DNA of 64,000 nt, from NCBI GenBank assembly GCA_029532625.1, contig JARFXM010000003.1, positions 3,782,001 to 3,846,000 of the forward strand. Reading direction: 5' to 3'. Source of the stretch: Lomentospora prolificans (lineage: Eukaryota > Ascomycota > Sordariomycetes > Microascales > Microascaceae). The notes beneath the pieces were generated by a model. That model did no database searches. It was not told where the DNA came from and saw nothing but the letters and a program-made list of their open reading frames with translations. Each line of letters begins with the position of its first letter. The first letter of the stretch is position 1. Positions 23,806-36,295 of this stretch are shown piece after piece. Both the position numbers and the translations under genes were made by a program.

Positions 23806-26800
23806 CATTTAAAACAGCTCCCATGTTTCTCACTTCGGCGAATTAAGCGTAGAAAGAGACTTCGCTAACAAAGTAAGCTCACTCTATCAGCTAGGCGTTC
23901 CTGGATGGTCGGTGGACAGTATAACAGCATTCTTTCTCTTTTGGTTTCTAATCCTCACATCGAATATCCAAAAATAAGCAGAAATGAAAATATGCTAGAG
24001 TAGAGCGCTACTTTTTTTTATCACTTCCGCGTATGCGCCAAGCTGTCTTTTTTAAAGCAGGAAGCGAGGTACTCTTTGACCCTCACTTGTTGTCTATCCT
24101 GTGTGAAATGCTTCCTTACGAAGTATGCCTTTGCTGTGCAGTGAGCTGAAGTGCCTCCTACTGGCTCGTGTACCAGATTGTTATATTGCATCCTTTTTTT
24201 ATCCCCGTGAAGCTATTTTCCCATCGGAAATTAAATTGTCCGTCCCGAACTGGTCATGACAACTGTGACTGTGATTGTAGTAAAAGCTTTAGCAGGGCTA
24301 GAGGTGTCGCGAATGCCGTTCCTTGCTGGTCGGCGGGTGGCGTCTTCGGATACCCTCGAACACCCTGAGAACGGACTCTAGGCGAGGAAGCCCCCACGAT
24401 CCAGACACCGAAGCTCCAGTGCAGAGAACAAGCAGTCCCTGCTGTTGGGGACGGACAAGCAGAAGATATCAAACACTACCCTCTTGTTTGTATTATTGCA
24501 TCAATGATCTCTCGTGGACACAAATAGGATAGGTTCACGCCACATTTTGCTCGTTCTCCCTAATCCTTGTCACCCGACGGTATCATGACCATCGCGGTTG
24601 GCACTCGGAATCCTCCAGTTCCTTACTTTCGTAGCTGATCTATCAATCACCATGTCTCGCACCATGCAGACTTGGGGCCAGTTTCCATCCACTTCCGCCT
24701 GATGATGATGCAATGCGCCGCACTATTGCGCGGGGGTAGGCCTGGCGTAGCGGAGCTGGACTTTCTCAGCCACTCATGCATCAATAAAAGCCATGTGCCC
24801 TGCACATGAGGCTAGTTTATTTGGCGCGTGGCCAATGGCTCGGGCCACAGACGAACACTTCAGCAAAGGGCTCTATCGCCTCGAGGGCTGGGTGCGCTGG
24901 AGCGGGCCCCTGTTGCGGTGGGATGTAAACATTTAGGAACAGCGCCCGGAACGGGCGCCCGGCCCGGACGAACGGCATCCGACGACGTGGCCGGCCGGAT
25001 ATGGAATGACGTGATCAGGATTGTCCCGACACGGATCACGTTATCACTGGCGCAAAAGTATCTGAACGGAATGGGAATATCGACGCCGTCGGGTACGCCT
25101 TCACGACTGAGCAAACATGAACTCCAGGAGCCTTGATGACTTATACACCCAGAATGACTTGTGTCTTATTATAGACAAGAAAGCGCTAAGGTCCCTGGAA
25201 GAGCTGCCCAAGAATGTTCCCGAGCTTGGACGGGACGAGACCGCTTGACATGGTGTCGGGCACCGCGCGGAGCAAAAGCTCCTGGAGAATGCTTGGGTTT
25301 GGATGCTGGATAGGGAATACCCGAAGTTGTGGGTTGAAACCGGCCAACTCCCCAGGGCCCCTCCACATGGAGCCCTAGTAGAAGCTGTGCAAGCTGTGGG
25401 CCAGGGTTCGGGTATGATATATCTACAGACAGTGGTTTCAGCAACCCAGGAGGCTTATCGTCGCCAGCTGGTATCTGGCTTAAGAAGAGGACAAAGGTAA
25501 TCCATCCACGATCCTGTGGTGGTCATCGAATTCCTGCACGATCAATGATCAATGAGGTCTGGCAAATGCAGCCCGCCTCTCGGCTCAGCGCATCAAGCCT
25601 GACAACCCAGCTCTCTGGCTCCGCCCTATGATCACGGTAGGTTTAATTATCTTGCGAGCTCGAGGTTCTTACTCGCACCTTCATAACGAAATGCTCCTTT
25701 CTAGCATCATATACCTCTTCCCTTAATCATAACGCAATCTAAAGTTTTTCAATCGCCGTCACCGACAAGAATTTCTAGGCGTTCGACGCAAGGAGATACC
25801 ACCACAGCGACCCGAGAAAAGGCATCCATGGATCCTTTCGCCTGTGGAAAGAACCACGTGGTTGAATATCGTAGCCATTCCCTCCACCTACGTCACTTGA
25901 TAGAACACATCGTCAAACCGGACCGAAGAAGCTTGCCTGGTCCGATACGCAAGTTCGCTGCAATGGCTATACATCTAGTAAAATTCTACTCCAGGTATAC
26001 CACCAGTTCCGATGTCTCCAAGTCCGTTGGAGACTTCTAGGGATGGTTATAGATATCCCTGTCCAGAATAGCCGGCTGAATAGTGATTTGTGCGTCTTCT
26101 ACGACTCGCATCCTCTCACCGCGCTTACGACTACATTCGCTAGCCATACCTTAGAGGGACAACGATGGCAAGGAACAATCGATATCCTTTTTTGGCTAAT
26201 CAAATTCCCCTACTCCCCAATGATCACATTTGCGAATGGGTGTAAGTTAGAAGGAGGGGGACAGCCACAACATTCATAGAGGTATGCGGGAAAAGTTGCA
26301 CGATTTGCGAAGTCCTCGAGTCCTCATGCGAGCTAATAGGAAGTGCAGGACAAAGATGAGCCCACCCACCGGGTGATGATGCATTTAGGTCTAATCGAAT
26401 GCGAAATCACGACCACCAGGTGACCGTAACAACCGCTTTCATTCGTCCCGATGCTCGCTTGCGGCTCGGAACCGAAACTAGGCGGACACGCTCCCTGGCA
26501 AAACGAAGATGTCCATCGAATGTCTTCCTCTGAAGCATCAGGCGGTTACAAATGTCCGTCGCCCCTGATAGCCGTAATTTGAGGCTTCGCAGCGACGTGG
26601 ATATCTTTCAGAATTCCGTATGATGGGCCTTCAAGCTATTTGCCTTCAAGTTGCTGGGTCCCTCGCGCGCCCGGTCCGGTTCCCGCTCGTTGTGCCTGGT
26701 TATCCATCACATTTTTCCGGGTGTGAAGGGGGAAGGAGAACAAATTAAATCATTGCTCGGTTTTCTCTAAACAGGCCTGTCACTACTCTAAAACCGACTG

Positions 26801-27549
26801 CTTGGGTCATTTACAGCCGCGTTGACGGCTGCTATTGCTGGGCCGTCATTGCCACTCTATGAATGCACTTGTACCACAGGCCTTACAATATGCTCATGCA
26901 TGGGTTTTCCTGTGGTACCGCATCGGTGGGAAACAATGTTTGCGCCACCAACCTTCTTGCACTTACATTTCGGTGGTGGTAGATGATAAGAATCATTTGC
27001 AAGGCCGGATTCAGGCTAAAGGAGATTCCGTGCTGGGACGACATCGAAAGCCCGCTATCATCGATGGTGTGCCGCTCATGTAGCGCAAAAACACTTTACG
27101 AACGGGCATACTGCTCACCATCTTGCAGCGAACCATCCCCTCTAGTCATACACCACCCCGTGTTGCCTCGTCCACTGCGTTGTGAGCGTGACGACCCGTA
27201 CTGCCCACGTCCAACATGGGGGGATGACAATGTAGAGCCCGGGCACCTCACAATTGCGAATATGGGGACAAGGCGTCCTGCGGGCGCGCCTTCAGATTTG
27301 ACGTTGGTGGCTTAGGTGACTGACTATAGCGAAGGACGTTGGGCGAGCAATATTACGCGCCAACCTCGGTGAGGTGCATAGTAATAACGACGTCCACTCC
27401 CCGGATGATATTAAGTTGCATCGTCTGAGCTCGTCTAATGAGCCCTTTGAGCTTCTTCCGCGTCGAGTCTAATTTGTAAAGAGTTACGTATCCCACGAAC
27501 CCGGGAACTTTCTTGTCGGGAGTGAAATTACGCAATATCGTCTTTCATA

Positions 27550-27650
27550 TTAGCCCAGCGATGGATATCAGTCGACGGGTGAGTCTGAGTTTGTCGGGAA
27601 GGTCGGTTTTGGAGTTTTATACATGGTACGTCTGAGAAGTCGCTGTATAA
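27550..27650 (+). promoter_or_regulatory. Putative xylanase promoter elements
   Basis: TTAGCC at 27550-27555 is the complement of GGCTAA, the core site of the XlnR/Xyr1 xylanase activator. TATA-like sequences lie at 27616-27623 (TTTATACA) and 27646-27650 (TATAA), 82-116 bases before the ATG. A further GGCTAAA is at 27014-27020, and a CreA-like CCGGGG (as CCCCGG) lies near 27398. Such short motifs also occur by chance. Confidence 0.35.
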
Positions 27651-27731
27651 GCGCAGTCACTCCCTTCTTCAAATTTCTCATCACTGCCTTCTTTCTCCTG
27701 TTGGGCGAGAGCAGCCGTCACTGATTCTACC

Positions 27732-29462
27732 ATGAGGCAGATATTTACTATCCTTACGGTCATACTGGCCGCGGCATCGCCGGTCTCGGCCCAGTTGAAT
27801 GAACTAGCCAAGGCTGCTGGGCTATTGTACTTCGGAACGGCCGTGGACAACCCCGGACTCAACAACCAGCGATATATGTCCATCGCGCGCGACATCAAGG
27901 AATTTGGTCAGGTAACACCTGCGAATGGACAGAAATGGGACTCTACCGAACGCAGTCAAGGCCAGTTTAGCTATGGAAATGGCGATGCTGTAACCAGTGT
28001 AGCCAGACAAGCTGGTCAACTTCTGAGATGCCATACACTGGTGTGGCACAGTCAACTGCCGAGTTGGGGTGAGTGGATTTTGAAGAACTCAGAGAGGCCC
28101 AGGCAAAGCACTAACACGTCAGTAGTCAACAATGGCTTCTCAAGAAGCCAGATGGAGAGCGTCATTCGTACTCACATCCAGAATGTTGCCGGACATTACA
28201 AGGGCCAATGCTACGCCTGGGATGTTGTAAATGAAGCTCTCGAGGAGAATGGACAATATCGACAGAGTCCCATGTATCGTGCCATGGGTGCTGACTTCAT
28301 TCCCTTCGCTTTCAAGGTTGCCGCAGAGGTAGACCCAGGTGCGAAGCTCTACTACAACGACTACAATATCGAGCACCCCGGAGCGAAAGCTACGGCGGCT
28401 CTCGATATTGTGAGGAATATTAAAGCCCAAGGAGCACGCATTGACGGCGTTGGTGGACAGGGCCACTGGATTGTAGGCCAGACGCCGAGCAAGCAGGATC
28501 TCATGAGCGTACTCGCTTCTTACGCGGCCCTTGTCGACGAAGTCGCATATACTGAGATTGATATTCGTCACTCGAGTGTTCCCGCAAGTCAGTCTGCTCG
28601 CGAACAGCAAGCGAGAGATTATGTCACTGTTGTCGACGCTTGTTTGCAAACACCGAAGTGCATTGGTATTACCATTTGGGACTTTGCGGACCAAGTATGT
28701 TTTATCCACACCAGGATTCCGATGAACAGCGAGCTGATATCTCATTACAGTATAGTTGGGTTCCGTCCACCTTCAATGGCCAAGGCGAAGCGTGTCTTTG
28801 GGATAACAACCTCAACAAAAAACCTGCTTACACTAGTCTTATCAACCATTTCCAGAGCGTTGCTTCTCAGAGGGGTCCTGCAACAACTAGCACGAGCACT
28901 ATTAGTTCATCAACATGTACGTTTCCTTACTCTATATATCGTACCAAGATCTAACAACGCTCTAGCAACTTCGACTACAAGTGTCGTGTCTCCAACAACT
29001 GTGGTCCAGACATCTACTGTCACGGTCACGCAGGTCTCGACAGCCACAGTGACAAGCACGGCTACCTCGGTTCCTGAGCCGGAAACGGTAGTTACTACGT
29101 CCGTAGTAACACTCATCAGCACCGTTTCCGAGTGTGACTCTCAGGCAGCAACAACAAAACCATCCGACTCTCCTCCGGAGCTCACGTCTGAATTGTCTCA
29201 GGAGCCCACCACTGCGGAAGCGGCCCAGTCTTCCGCCCCAGAGACTATCGTCGTTACGGAAGAGATTACCGAGACCGTTACAGCTACATCCGTGTCCACA
29301 GTCAGGTCCACAATCACATCATTCACAAGTCCCCCAGCGCCAACCACTCCTCCAGTCTCGAAGTACGGTCAGTGCGGGGGCGCAAGTTGGACGGGGTATA
29401 CTGTATGTGAATCGGGAGCCACCTGCTCCCAGTTGAACGACTATTATCACCAGTGTATATAG
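27732..29462 (+). CDS. Secreted GH10 endo-1,4-beta-xylanase with CBM1
   Basis: It cleaves the beta-1,4-xylan backbone outside the cell. Exons are 27732-28068, 28126-28694, 28751-28916 and 28966-29462. Introns are 57, 56 and 49 bp; the second and third together are a multiple of three, so the raw frame stays open but mis-reads the middle exon. The spliced product is 522 aa. The signal peptide is MRQIFTILTVILAAASPVSA. The GH10 barrel spans ~21-340, with acid/base Glu149 in WDVVNEAL and nucleophile Glu256 in YTEIDIRH, plus the GH10 landmarks CHTLVWHSQLPSW and ITIWDFADQYSWVP. A Ser/Thr/Val/Glu-rich linker of ~145 residues leads to a C-terminal CBM1 (GQCGGASWTGYTVC...YYHQC). The linker is longer than in most xylanases. 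Confidence 0.97.
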   Translation: MRQIFTILTVILAAASPVSAQLNELAKAAGLLYFGTAVDNPGLNNQRYMSIARDIKEFGQVTPANGQKWDSTERSQGQFSYGNGDAVTSVARQAGQLLRCHTLVWHSQLPSWGEWILKNSERPRQSTNTSVVNNGFSRSQMESVIRTHIQNVAGHYKGQCYAWDVVNEALEENGQYRQSPMYRAMGADFIPFAFKVAAEVDPGAKLYYNDYNIEHPGAKATAALDIVRNIKAQGARIDGVGGQGHWIVGQTPSKQDLMSVLASYAALVDEVAYTEIDIRHSSVPASQSAREQQARDYVTVVDACLQTPKCIGITIWDFADQVCFIHTRIPMNSELISHYSIVGFRPPSMAKAKRVFGITTSTKNLLTLVLSTISRALLLRGVLQQLARALLVHQHVRFLTLYIVPRSNNALATSTTSVVSPTTVVQTSTVTVTQVSTATVTSTATSVPEPETVVTTSVVTLISTVSECDSQAATTKPSDSPPELTSELSQEPTTAEAAQSSAPETIVVTEEITETVTATSVSTVRSTITSFTSPPAPTTPPVSKYGQCGGASWTGYTVCESGATCSQLNDYYHQCI

Positions 29463-30921
29463 GAAAAATGTACACTGTAGCATAGAAAGCAGAGCCCTCT
29501 ATGTATCTATTTATGCCAGTCGTCACTTGGCTCTCGAGACGGAACACTCCCATGGGTTATGTGTTGAAGCACGCGTGGACGGGATATCACTTATTGGCTG
29601 GGATGTCCAATACATACAGTTCACATCGTAGTCGTCGCCGAGGTCAGGTTTTTCTTATTTGTACGAATCCTCGATGGTTCCAAGGAAAGATCAAGAATCC
29701 GATTATTTATCTGGTGATAACATGATGACCCACACCAAGGGAAGAAGCCAAAAAATATCTCGATGATGCTCCTAGCCTACATGTCTCACCGCCCGCGGGG
29801 CACCTGGAGTTCTCCGAAGGGATGAGCGGAACGAGAGGTGAAGCGGTGCAAAATATCATCCTCAACTCATGCACTTGAGGAGCATGCGACTATGAGGTAT
29901 GATTGGTATGTATATATATGTTTACCTTAGACTTCATTAAGAGCCAGGTTTGGTAGATCAGTTGGTATGTATATATATATGTTTACCCTAGACTTCATTA
30001 AGAGCCAGGTTTGGCAGACCAGTCCACCACATTTGGCTCTAGGCAAGGAAGGTTCAGGAGTCTGGAATGAAAGCAGCTCAAGACGAAGTCGGAGTCTTGG
30101 GACTCGGAAATATGCAGCGTCACGTGCTACTATGACGCTCACGTTCCTTCCATGCTTCAAATGATCCGCGTTTGCCTAGGTACATGTAACTTGTACCTAA
30201 CGGCGCAATTTCCGACCCAATCAAACCCAAAGTGGCATCTCCGTCGACGCAATAGCGCGGACGCGTTCACGTCCCTCGTCCGTCCCACTTTCCCGGATGA
30301 GCCAAAAGGAAATTTGTTGACACATGAAGGTTTTGCGACAACCCTAGAGCAAAATCCCACGATATCCCACCTTTGACAGAGCCCTAGATAACCGAGACGA
30401 AGTATACGACATTTCAACTACTAGATATCCATTGCGACCGCCTTTGCCGAGACCGCGCCCGCTGCGATCTCCACCGCGGAATCATCGAGTCACAGCATCA
30501 TTAAAGGAGGAAGACCCCGGTCGCCTTGCAGGGTCCATCGCACGCTCTGCCACCCGGCGCTGCCCCTTTGTGCAGTCTCTCCCGAACCCCTCGACACGCG
30601 AACGTTTCTCTGAGTCCTCTCCGCCGGCGGAAATAAAGCATATCTGCGTTCTGTCCTATTTGCCCGGCTAGAGATTTGGCGGGCAGGAAAGAAGAATGTC
30701 CGGCAGAGTCTGCATTTACCGCCGTGCCATGAAGAAATAGGAGACACGGTGCCACATTGCGGAACCCCCTTCCAACTCGACAAACTGCGCCGAATCTTCC
30801 CGCCGCTACCATCTCGGTTGCGCCAATCGACAGTGATTCCTTTGGCCTTGAGAACAGGCTCGATATACTTACCCTATAGTCGTTATCAGGACCGGCTTGG
30901 TCCTGGAGATATTTTGTCAAG
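29463..30921. other. Spacer between xylanase and kinesin genes
   Basis: It contains the 3' flank of the xylanase gene, a tandem duplication at 29903-30022 and the 5' leader of the kinesin gene. No further gene was recognised. Confidence 0.55.
29903..30022 (+). repeat. Imperfect tandem duplication, units of 59 and 61 bp
   Basis: Unit 1 (29903-29961) and unit 2 (29962-30022) share TTGGTATGTATATATATG...GACTTCATTAAGAGCCAGG. They differ by one extra TA and by a few positions where unit 1 has T and unit 2 has C (ACCTTAG/ACCCTAG, GGTAGA/GGCAGA, GATCAG/GACCAG). Confidence 0.85.
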
Positions 30922-33900
30922 ATGGCTCCCGGGGCCCCCGGTGGTGGGGGCAACATCAAGGTCGTTGTCCGATGCCGACCTTTCAACGGCAGAGGTAAGG
31001 AATTCTGAACGGGACTTATGCCCTCGGCGCTGGTCAATATCTGCACCTCTCGAATGAGTGATGAGCCGCAGGATTTGGAAGGCTAATTATTTCACAGAAC
31101 TCGACCGAGGCGCAAAATGTATTGTTGAAATGAAGGACAATCAGACGATCCTGACCCCTCCTCCGGACCATGATAAGACAGCCAAAGGAGCCAAAGACAG
31201 TGGTGCCAAAGTCTTTGCGTTCGACAAATCGTACTGGTCTTTCAGCCGAGACGCTCCCAACTACGCAGGACAATCTAACCTCTTCGATGATCTCGGAAAG
31301 CCGCTTCTCGATAACGCGTTCCAAGGATACAACAATTGTATTTTTGCATACGGTCAGACTGGTTCTGGAAAATCATACTCTATGATGGGTTATGGCAAAG
31401 AAGTCGGTATCATTCCTAATATTTGCCAGGACATGTTTCGGAGGATAGACGAGATGCAAGCCGACAAGACCCTTCGATGCACCGTGGAAGTCTCATATCT
31501 GGAAATTTACAACGAACGAGTACGCGATTTGCTCAACCCCGCCACGAAAGGCAACCTCAAAGTTCGAGAGCATCCTTCGACTGGTCCCTATGTCGAAGAT
31601 TTGGCAAAGCTAGCCGTTAGCAGCTTTCAGGAGATCGAGAACTTGATGGATGAAGGAAACAAGGCTAGAACTGTCGCTGCCACGAACATGAACGAGACCT
31701 CCAGTCGAAGCCATGCCGTATTCACCCTCATGCTCACCCAGAAGAAATTCGACGCCGAGACGAAGATGGAGATGGAGAAAGTTGCAAAGATTAGTCTGGT
31801 CGATCTTGCCGGTTCCGAAAGAGCGACATCTACAGGTGCTACCGGCGCTCGACTCAAGGAAGGTGCCGAAATCAACAGGTCACTGTCAACCCTCGGCCGT
31901 GTCATTGCGGCGCTTGCTGACCTTTCAACTGGCAAAAAGAAAAAGGGGGCAGGTGGACAAGTACCGTACCGAGATAGTGTTTTGACTTGGCTTTTGAAAG
32001 ACTCGTTAGGAGGAAACAGTATGACAGCCATGATTGCTGCCATTAGTCCTGCAGATATCAACTACGACGAAACCCTTAGCACCCTTCGCTATGCCGATTC
32101 TGCCAAGAGGATCAAGAACCACGCTGTCATCAACGAGGATGCCAATGCTCGAATGATTCGGGAACTCAAAGAAGAGCTCGCCGTCTTACGTAGCAAGCTC
32201 GGAGGGGGTGGTGGAGGGGGTGTCGGTGGCGCCGGCGGAGCCGTACCCCCAGAAGAGGTTTACGCAGAAGGAACGCCCCTCGAACAACAGTTTGTCACGA
32301 TCACTACACCTGACGGCGCGTCCAAGAAGGTGTCCAAAGCCGAAATTGCGGAGCAGCTTACCCAGAGCGAGAAGTTGCTTACGGATCTGAATCAGACCTG
32401 GGAGCAGAAGCTAGCTAAGACTGAAGCAATTCACAAGGAGCGTGAATCAGCACTTGAGGAACTCGGTATAAGTATTGAAAAAGGCTTCGTCGGTCTCAGT
32501 ACCCCCAAAAAGATGCCTCATCTCGTTAACTTGTCCGACGATCCGTTGCTGGCCGAATGTTTGGTCTATAACCTAAAGCCTGGCCTCACCACAGTCGGTC
32601 ATGTGGAGGCGACCAGAGGAAATCCAGGCGACATCCGCCTTAACGGCAGCAACATATTACCAGATCACTGCGCTTTCGAGAATGCTGCGGATGGGACGGT
32701 GACGGTAATACCTAAACCGGATGCCTCAGTCATGGTTAATGGCCGTCGGATCACGGAACCGAAGCAGCTTCATTCGGGCTACAGAGTCATCCTCGGTGAC
32801 TTTCACATCTTCCGCTTCAATCACCCTATGGAGGCAAAGGCAGAGCGTGCCGAGCGCGCGGAACTCGGACAAAGCTTACTACGACAATCCCTCACAGCTA
32901 ACCAATTACAAAACTTTGATCTTTCCTCGCCAATTCCTAGTCCACGCCACGGGCACGAACGAAGTTATAGTAAAGCTATATCTGAGATCGGAGATAGCCG
33001 CCCTGCGTCACCGTCACCATTCCTCCGGGGCGGTAGAGACTCAGACTGGTCAATGGCAAGACGGGAAGCCGCAAGTGCTATCTTGGGTACCGACCAAAAT
33101 TTCACCAGCTTGACTGACGAGGAACTCAATGCTCTCTTTGAAGATGTGCAGCGAGCGCGAGCTGAGCGTGTGAACGGGCGGGAAAACGAGGAGGATTCGG
33201 AGTCGAGTACTTCGTACGCGTTTCGTGAAAAGTATCTTTCTACTGGTACGATTGATAATTTCTCACTCGATACTGCCTTGACGATGCCATCGACACCGAA
33301 GCAAGGGGAAGTTGAAGACAAATTAAAAGAGGTCCGCGAAGAAATGCAAGCACAGCTCGATAAACAAAGGGAAGAATTCCAAGAACAGCTTAAATCCGCG
33401 GAAGCCGCCAACGTCGAGGTGGAAGAGATCAAGAAAGAGAAAGTGCGGATGGAAGAGGCCCTTCAATCCATAAAGGAGGATATGCAGCGACAACTCGAGG
33501 TCCAGCGCCAGCAGTTCGAAGAGAAACTCGAGAAGATGGACCCGTTGAAGCGCCCGAGGGCAAACCCCAAACTTTCCGAGGAGGAGATAGGGCTCGCGAA
33601 GCAGGCCGTCTCGCAGTGGAGAAGTAGACGATATGTTCACATGGCTGAGGCGGTTCTTCAGCATGCTTCTATTCTTAAGGAGGCTCAGATTATGAGCAAC
33701 GAGCTCGAGGAACATGTCGTATTTCAATTTACTGTTGTTGACGTCGGCCATTCTATATGCTCGTCGTACGACATGGTCCTGAACGGCCTCACAGGCGAAA
33801 CCGATGATACGACCCTAGCCGAAACCCCAAAGCCGTGCATTGGCGTGCGCGTGGTCGACTACAAGCACAGTGTCGTCCACCTCTGGAGCTTGGAGAAACT

Positions 33901-36295
33901 TCATGACAGAGTGCGACAGATGAGGCAGATGTATCAATATCTAGACCAGCCAGAATACGCCAAGGAGCTGCCTGCAGAGAACCCATTCGTCGAGTCGTGC
34001 ATGCCCCAGTTCACACTCGTCGGTGAGGTTGACGTCCCTCTCAAAGCAGTCTTTGAAAGCCGTGTACAGGACTTTGCCTTGGAGGTTCTTTCGCCACACA
34101 CCTCTCACGCTATCGGCATCATTAAACTTGCGCTAGAGCCCTCGCACGCTCGTGCTCCGACCAACACCATCAAGTTCAATGTGGTAATGCAGGAGTTGCT
34201 TGGGTTTCCTGAGCGTGAAGGCACGGATGTTCATGCCCAGCTTTTTATTCCCGGCTTCTCGGAGGAGGATGGTATCACAACTACGCAAATGATCAAGGAT
34301 TTCGACGAAGGGCCTATCCGCTTTGAAAGCATGCATAGCATGAGTATATCATTGTTCAGCTCTGAGTCGGCCACGTTGCGAGTTGCCATCTACGCCAAGG
34401 TGTCCGCCATGCATCTCGACAAACTCCTCAGCTGGGATGACATGAGAGACGCGGTTCCTACGGTTCAAGGCCAGGCCAAAGCAGCCAGGATCGCCGAGTC
34501 TCAGTTTTACACTCAGGAAAAGCACGACCTGTTGGCACGAATCCAGATCCTCGAGATGAACGAAAACGGAGAGTACGTCCCCGTTGACGTGATGCAGGTG
34601 GGTGAGATGGATGCGGGTACCTTCCAACTCCACCAGGGTCTGCAACGCCGTATCGCAATCAACGTCACCCATAGCTCTGGTGACACCTTGTCCTGGGACG
34701 ATGTTGCTTCTTTACGCGTGGGCAAGATCCAGCTTCTCGACCAAACGGGCAAGGCTACGGACAAGGCGACAGAAGCAAGCTCCGCGCCTCTTGATATTTC
34801 GCTAAGGTTATCAACCAAGCCAATCTTCCGCAACAACGCAAACGGCACGAGGAGCATTACACTTTTCGGTCAATGGGACTCCAGCCTGCATGATACACCG
34901 TTCCTTGACCGGGTAACGGCCGAGAAGAACCGGGTGCAGATGACAATCTCATGGGAGATTGGTTCGAGCAAGCTGGCTGAGCCGATGAAATTCTCATCCA
35001 CTGTATTTGCCCAAATACTCTCGAGATCGCACGTGCGCCAAACTTCGATGCTCTCAGCGCTTTGGCAGACGAGCAAGGTTGTGCACTCGTCGCCCAGCAT
35101 CTTCACATTGACAATGCGCCCTGCCCCGATCAAACGCGTCGGGGACCTTTGGAGGATGGACAGCCAGCACGACTACATTAAGGGCGAGGAACACTTGACC
35201 TCGTGGACGCCGAGGGGCGTTTCCCTCGTCCTAGACCACGTTGCCGCCAGAAAGAAAAAGAAGAGGTCGGCGGAAATCGCCTCTGTGCAGAGCGTTTTGA
35301 GGAGGATCAAGCTTCGGGAGAAGGAGGACGAGCCAGAAGCTGAAGAAGATGACGAGCCGCTAGAGCCCCCGCCGACAAAGTACTGCGACGACGACTTGCT
35401 CATCGACACCCCAGAGGCGTCCCAAACGCTCGCCGACGCGGCAGAAGATGACCAGCCCAACGGCGACGCCTCTCAAATTAATGGTGTCAACGGCGAGGTT
35501 CTTGGCAATGGGGCCTCTGAGAATCATCCGAACGCCGAGCAGAAGAATCCCGAGGAGGCTCTGTACTCAGACAAGGAAAAGCTTCTGCTCGCTAAGTGCG
35601 TCAAATTATGGCAAAAGTACCCAGATCCTCTGCGTCGTATCCTCAGCCCGGAAAACACCGCACCGCCGGTGGATGGCCTTACTGCCGAGTCATCCACACC
35701 ACCCAGCCTCATTACGACCGTCATTGGTGTGCCAAGAAATCCCAAAATGCTCAAGAGCGGCTATCTGCTGGTTCCGAACAGCGACTCTACCCGCTGGGTA
35801 AAGCGCTTCGTAGAGTTGAGAAGGCCCTACCTTCATATCTACTCTGCGACGGACGGCGAGGAGGTTTCGATCGTCAGCCTACGAAATTCGCGTGTTGACA
35901 GCCAGCCGGGTATCCTCGCCTTACTCCAAGGCGGCACAATTCACGACGGTGACATGGAGCGAAGCCAGAGCAGCACGACTGACTTTGTTCCCGGCCACCG
36001 GCGAACGGCGTCTGGTCGGGTCATCTCGACCATATGGACGGGAACCGGTGGCGGTAGTCCTTCCAAGGGACAAGGCCTGCATCGACTTAGCGAGCGACTG
36101 CAGTCAGCTGTGTTTGCCATATATGGTACGGACAACACGTGGCTCTTCGCAGCCAGGAGCGAGCGTGACAAGATGGATTGGATATTCCGCATCGATCAGA
36201 GCTTCCTCTCCAACGGCGAGAGCAGCGGACACGCAAGCCCGATGCCGGGACAAGCTGGTGGGTATCCAGGGAGCGATACAGGGAGCAACATGTAA
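30922..36295 (+). CDS. Kinesin-3 motor (UncA / Nkin2 / Unc104-KIF1A type)
   Basis: This is a plus-end-directed microtubule motor. Its fungal relatives carry vesicles and early endosomes along hyphae. Exon 1 is 30922-30994 (MAPGAPGGGGNIKVVVRCRPFNGR). An intron at 30995-31097 is followed by one exon to the TAA at 36295, giving 1,756 aa. The motor domain is ~12-370, with P-loop GQTGSGKS at 110-117, SSRSH at 226-230, DLAGSE at 260-265 and the kinesin-3 K-loop GKKKKG at ~303-308. A Gly-rich insert at ~392-406 is followed by an FHA domain at ~505-595 (TTVGH...RLNGSNILPDHCAFE). A coiled coil lies at ~765-840, a KIF1-type middle region follows, and a C-terminal PH domain at ~1573-1695 (KSGYLLVPNSDSTRWVKRFVELR) should bind phosphoinositides on cargo. 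The length is typical of fungal kinesin-3. Confidence 0.97.

Larger units (their letters stand above)
23127..27731. other. 4.6-kb gene-poor interval
   Basis: Apart from the F-box remnant at ~23.56 kb I see no supported gene. Frames are short, and the base composition seems more AT-rich than around the housekeeping genes. The right end holds the xylanase promoter. Confidence 0.5.
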
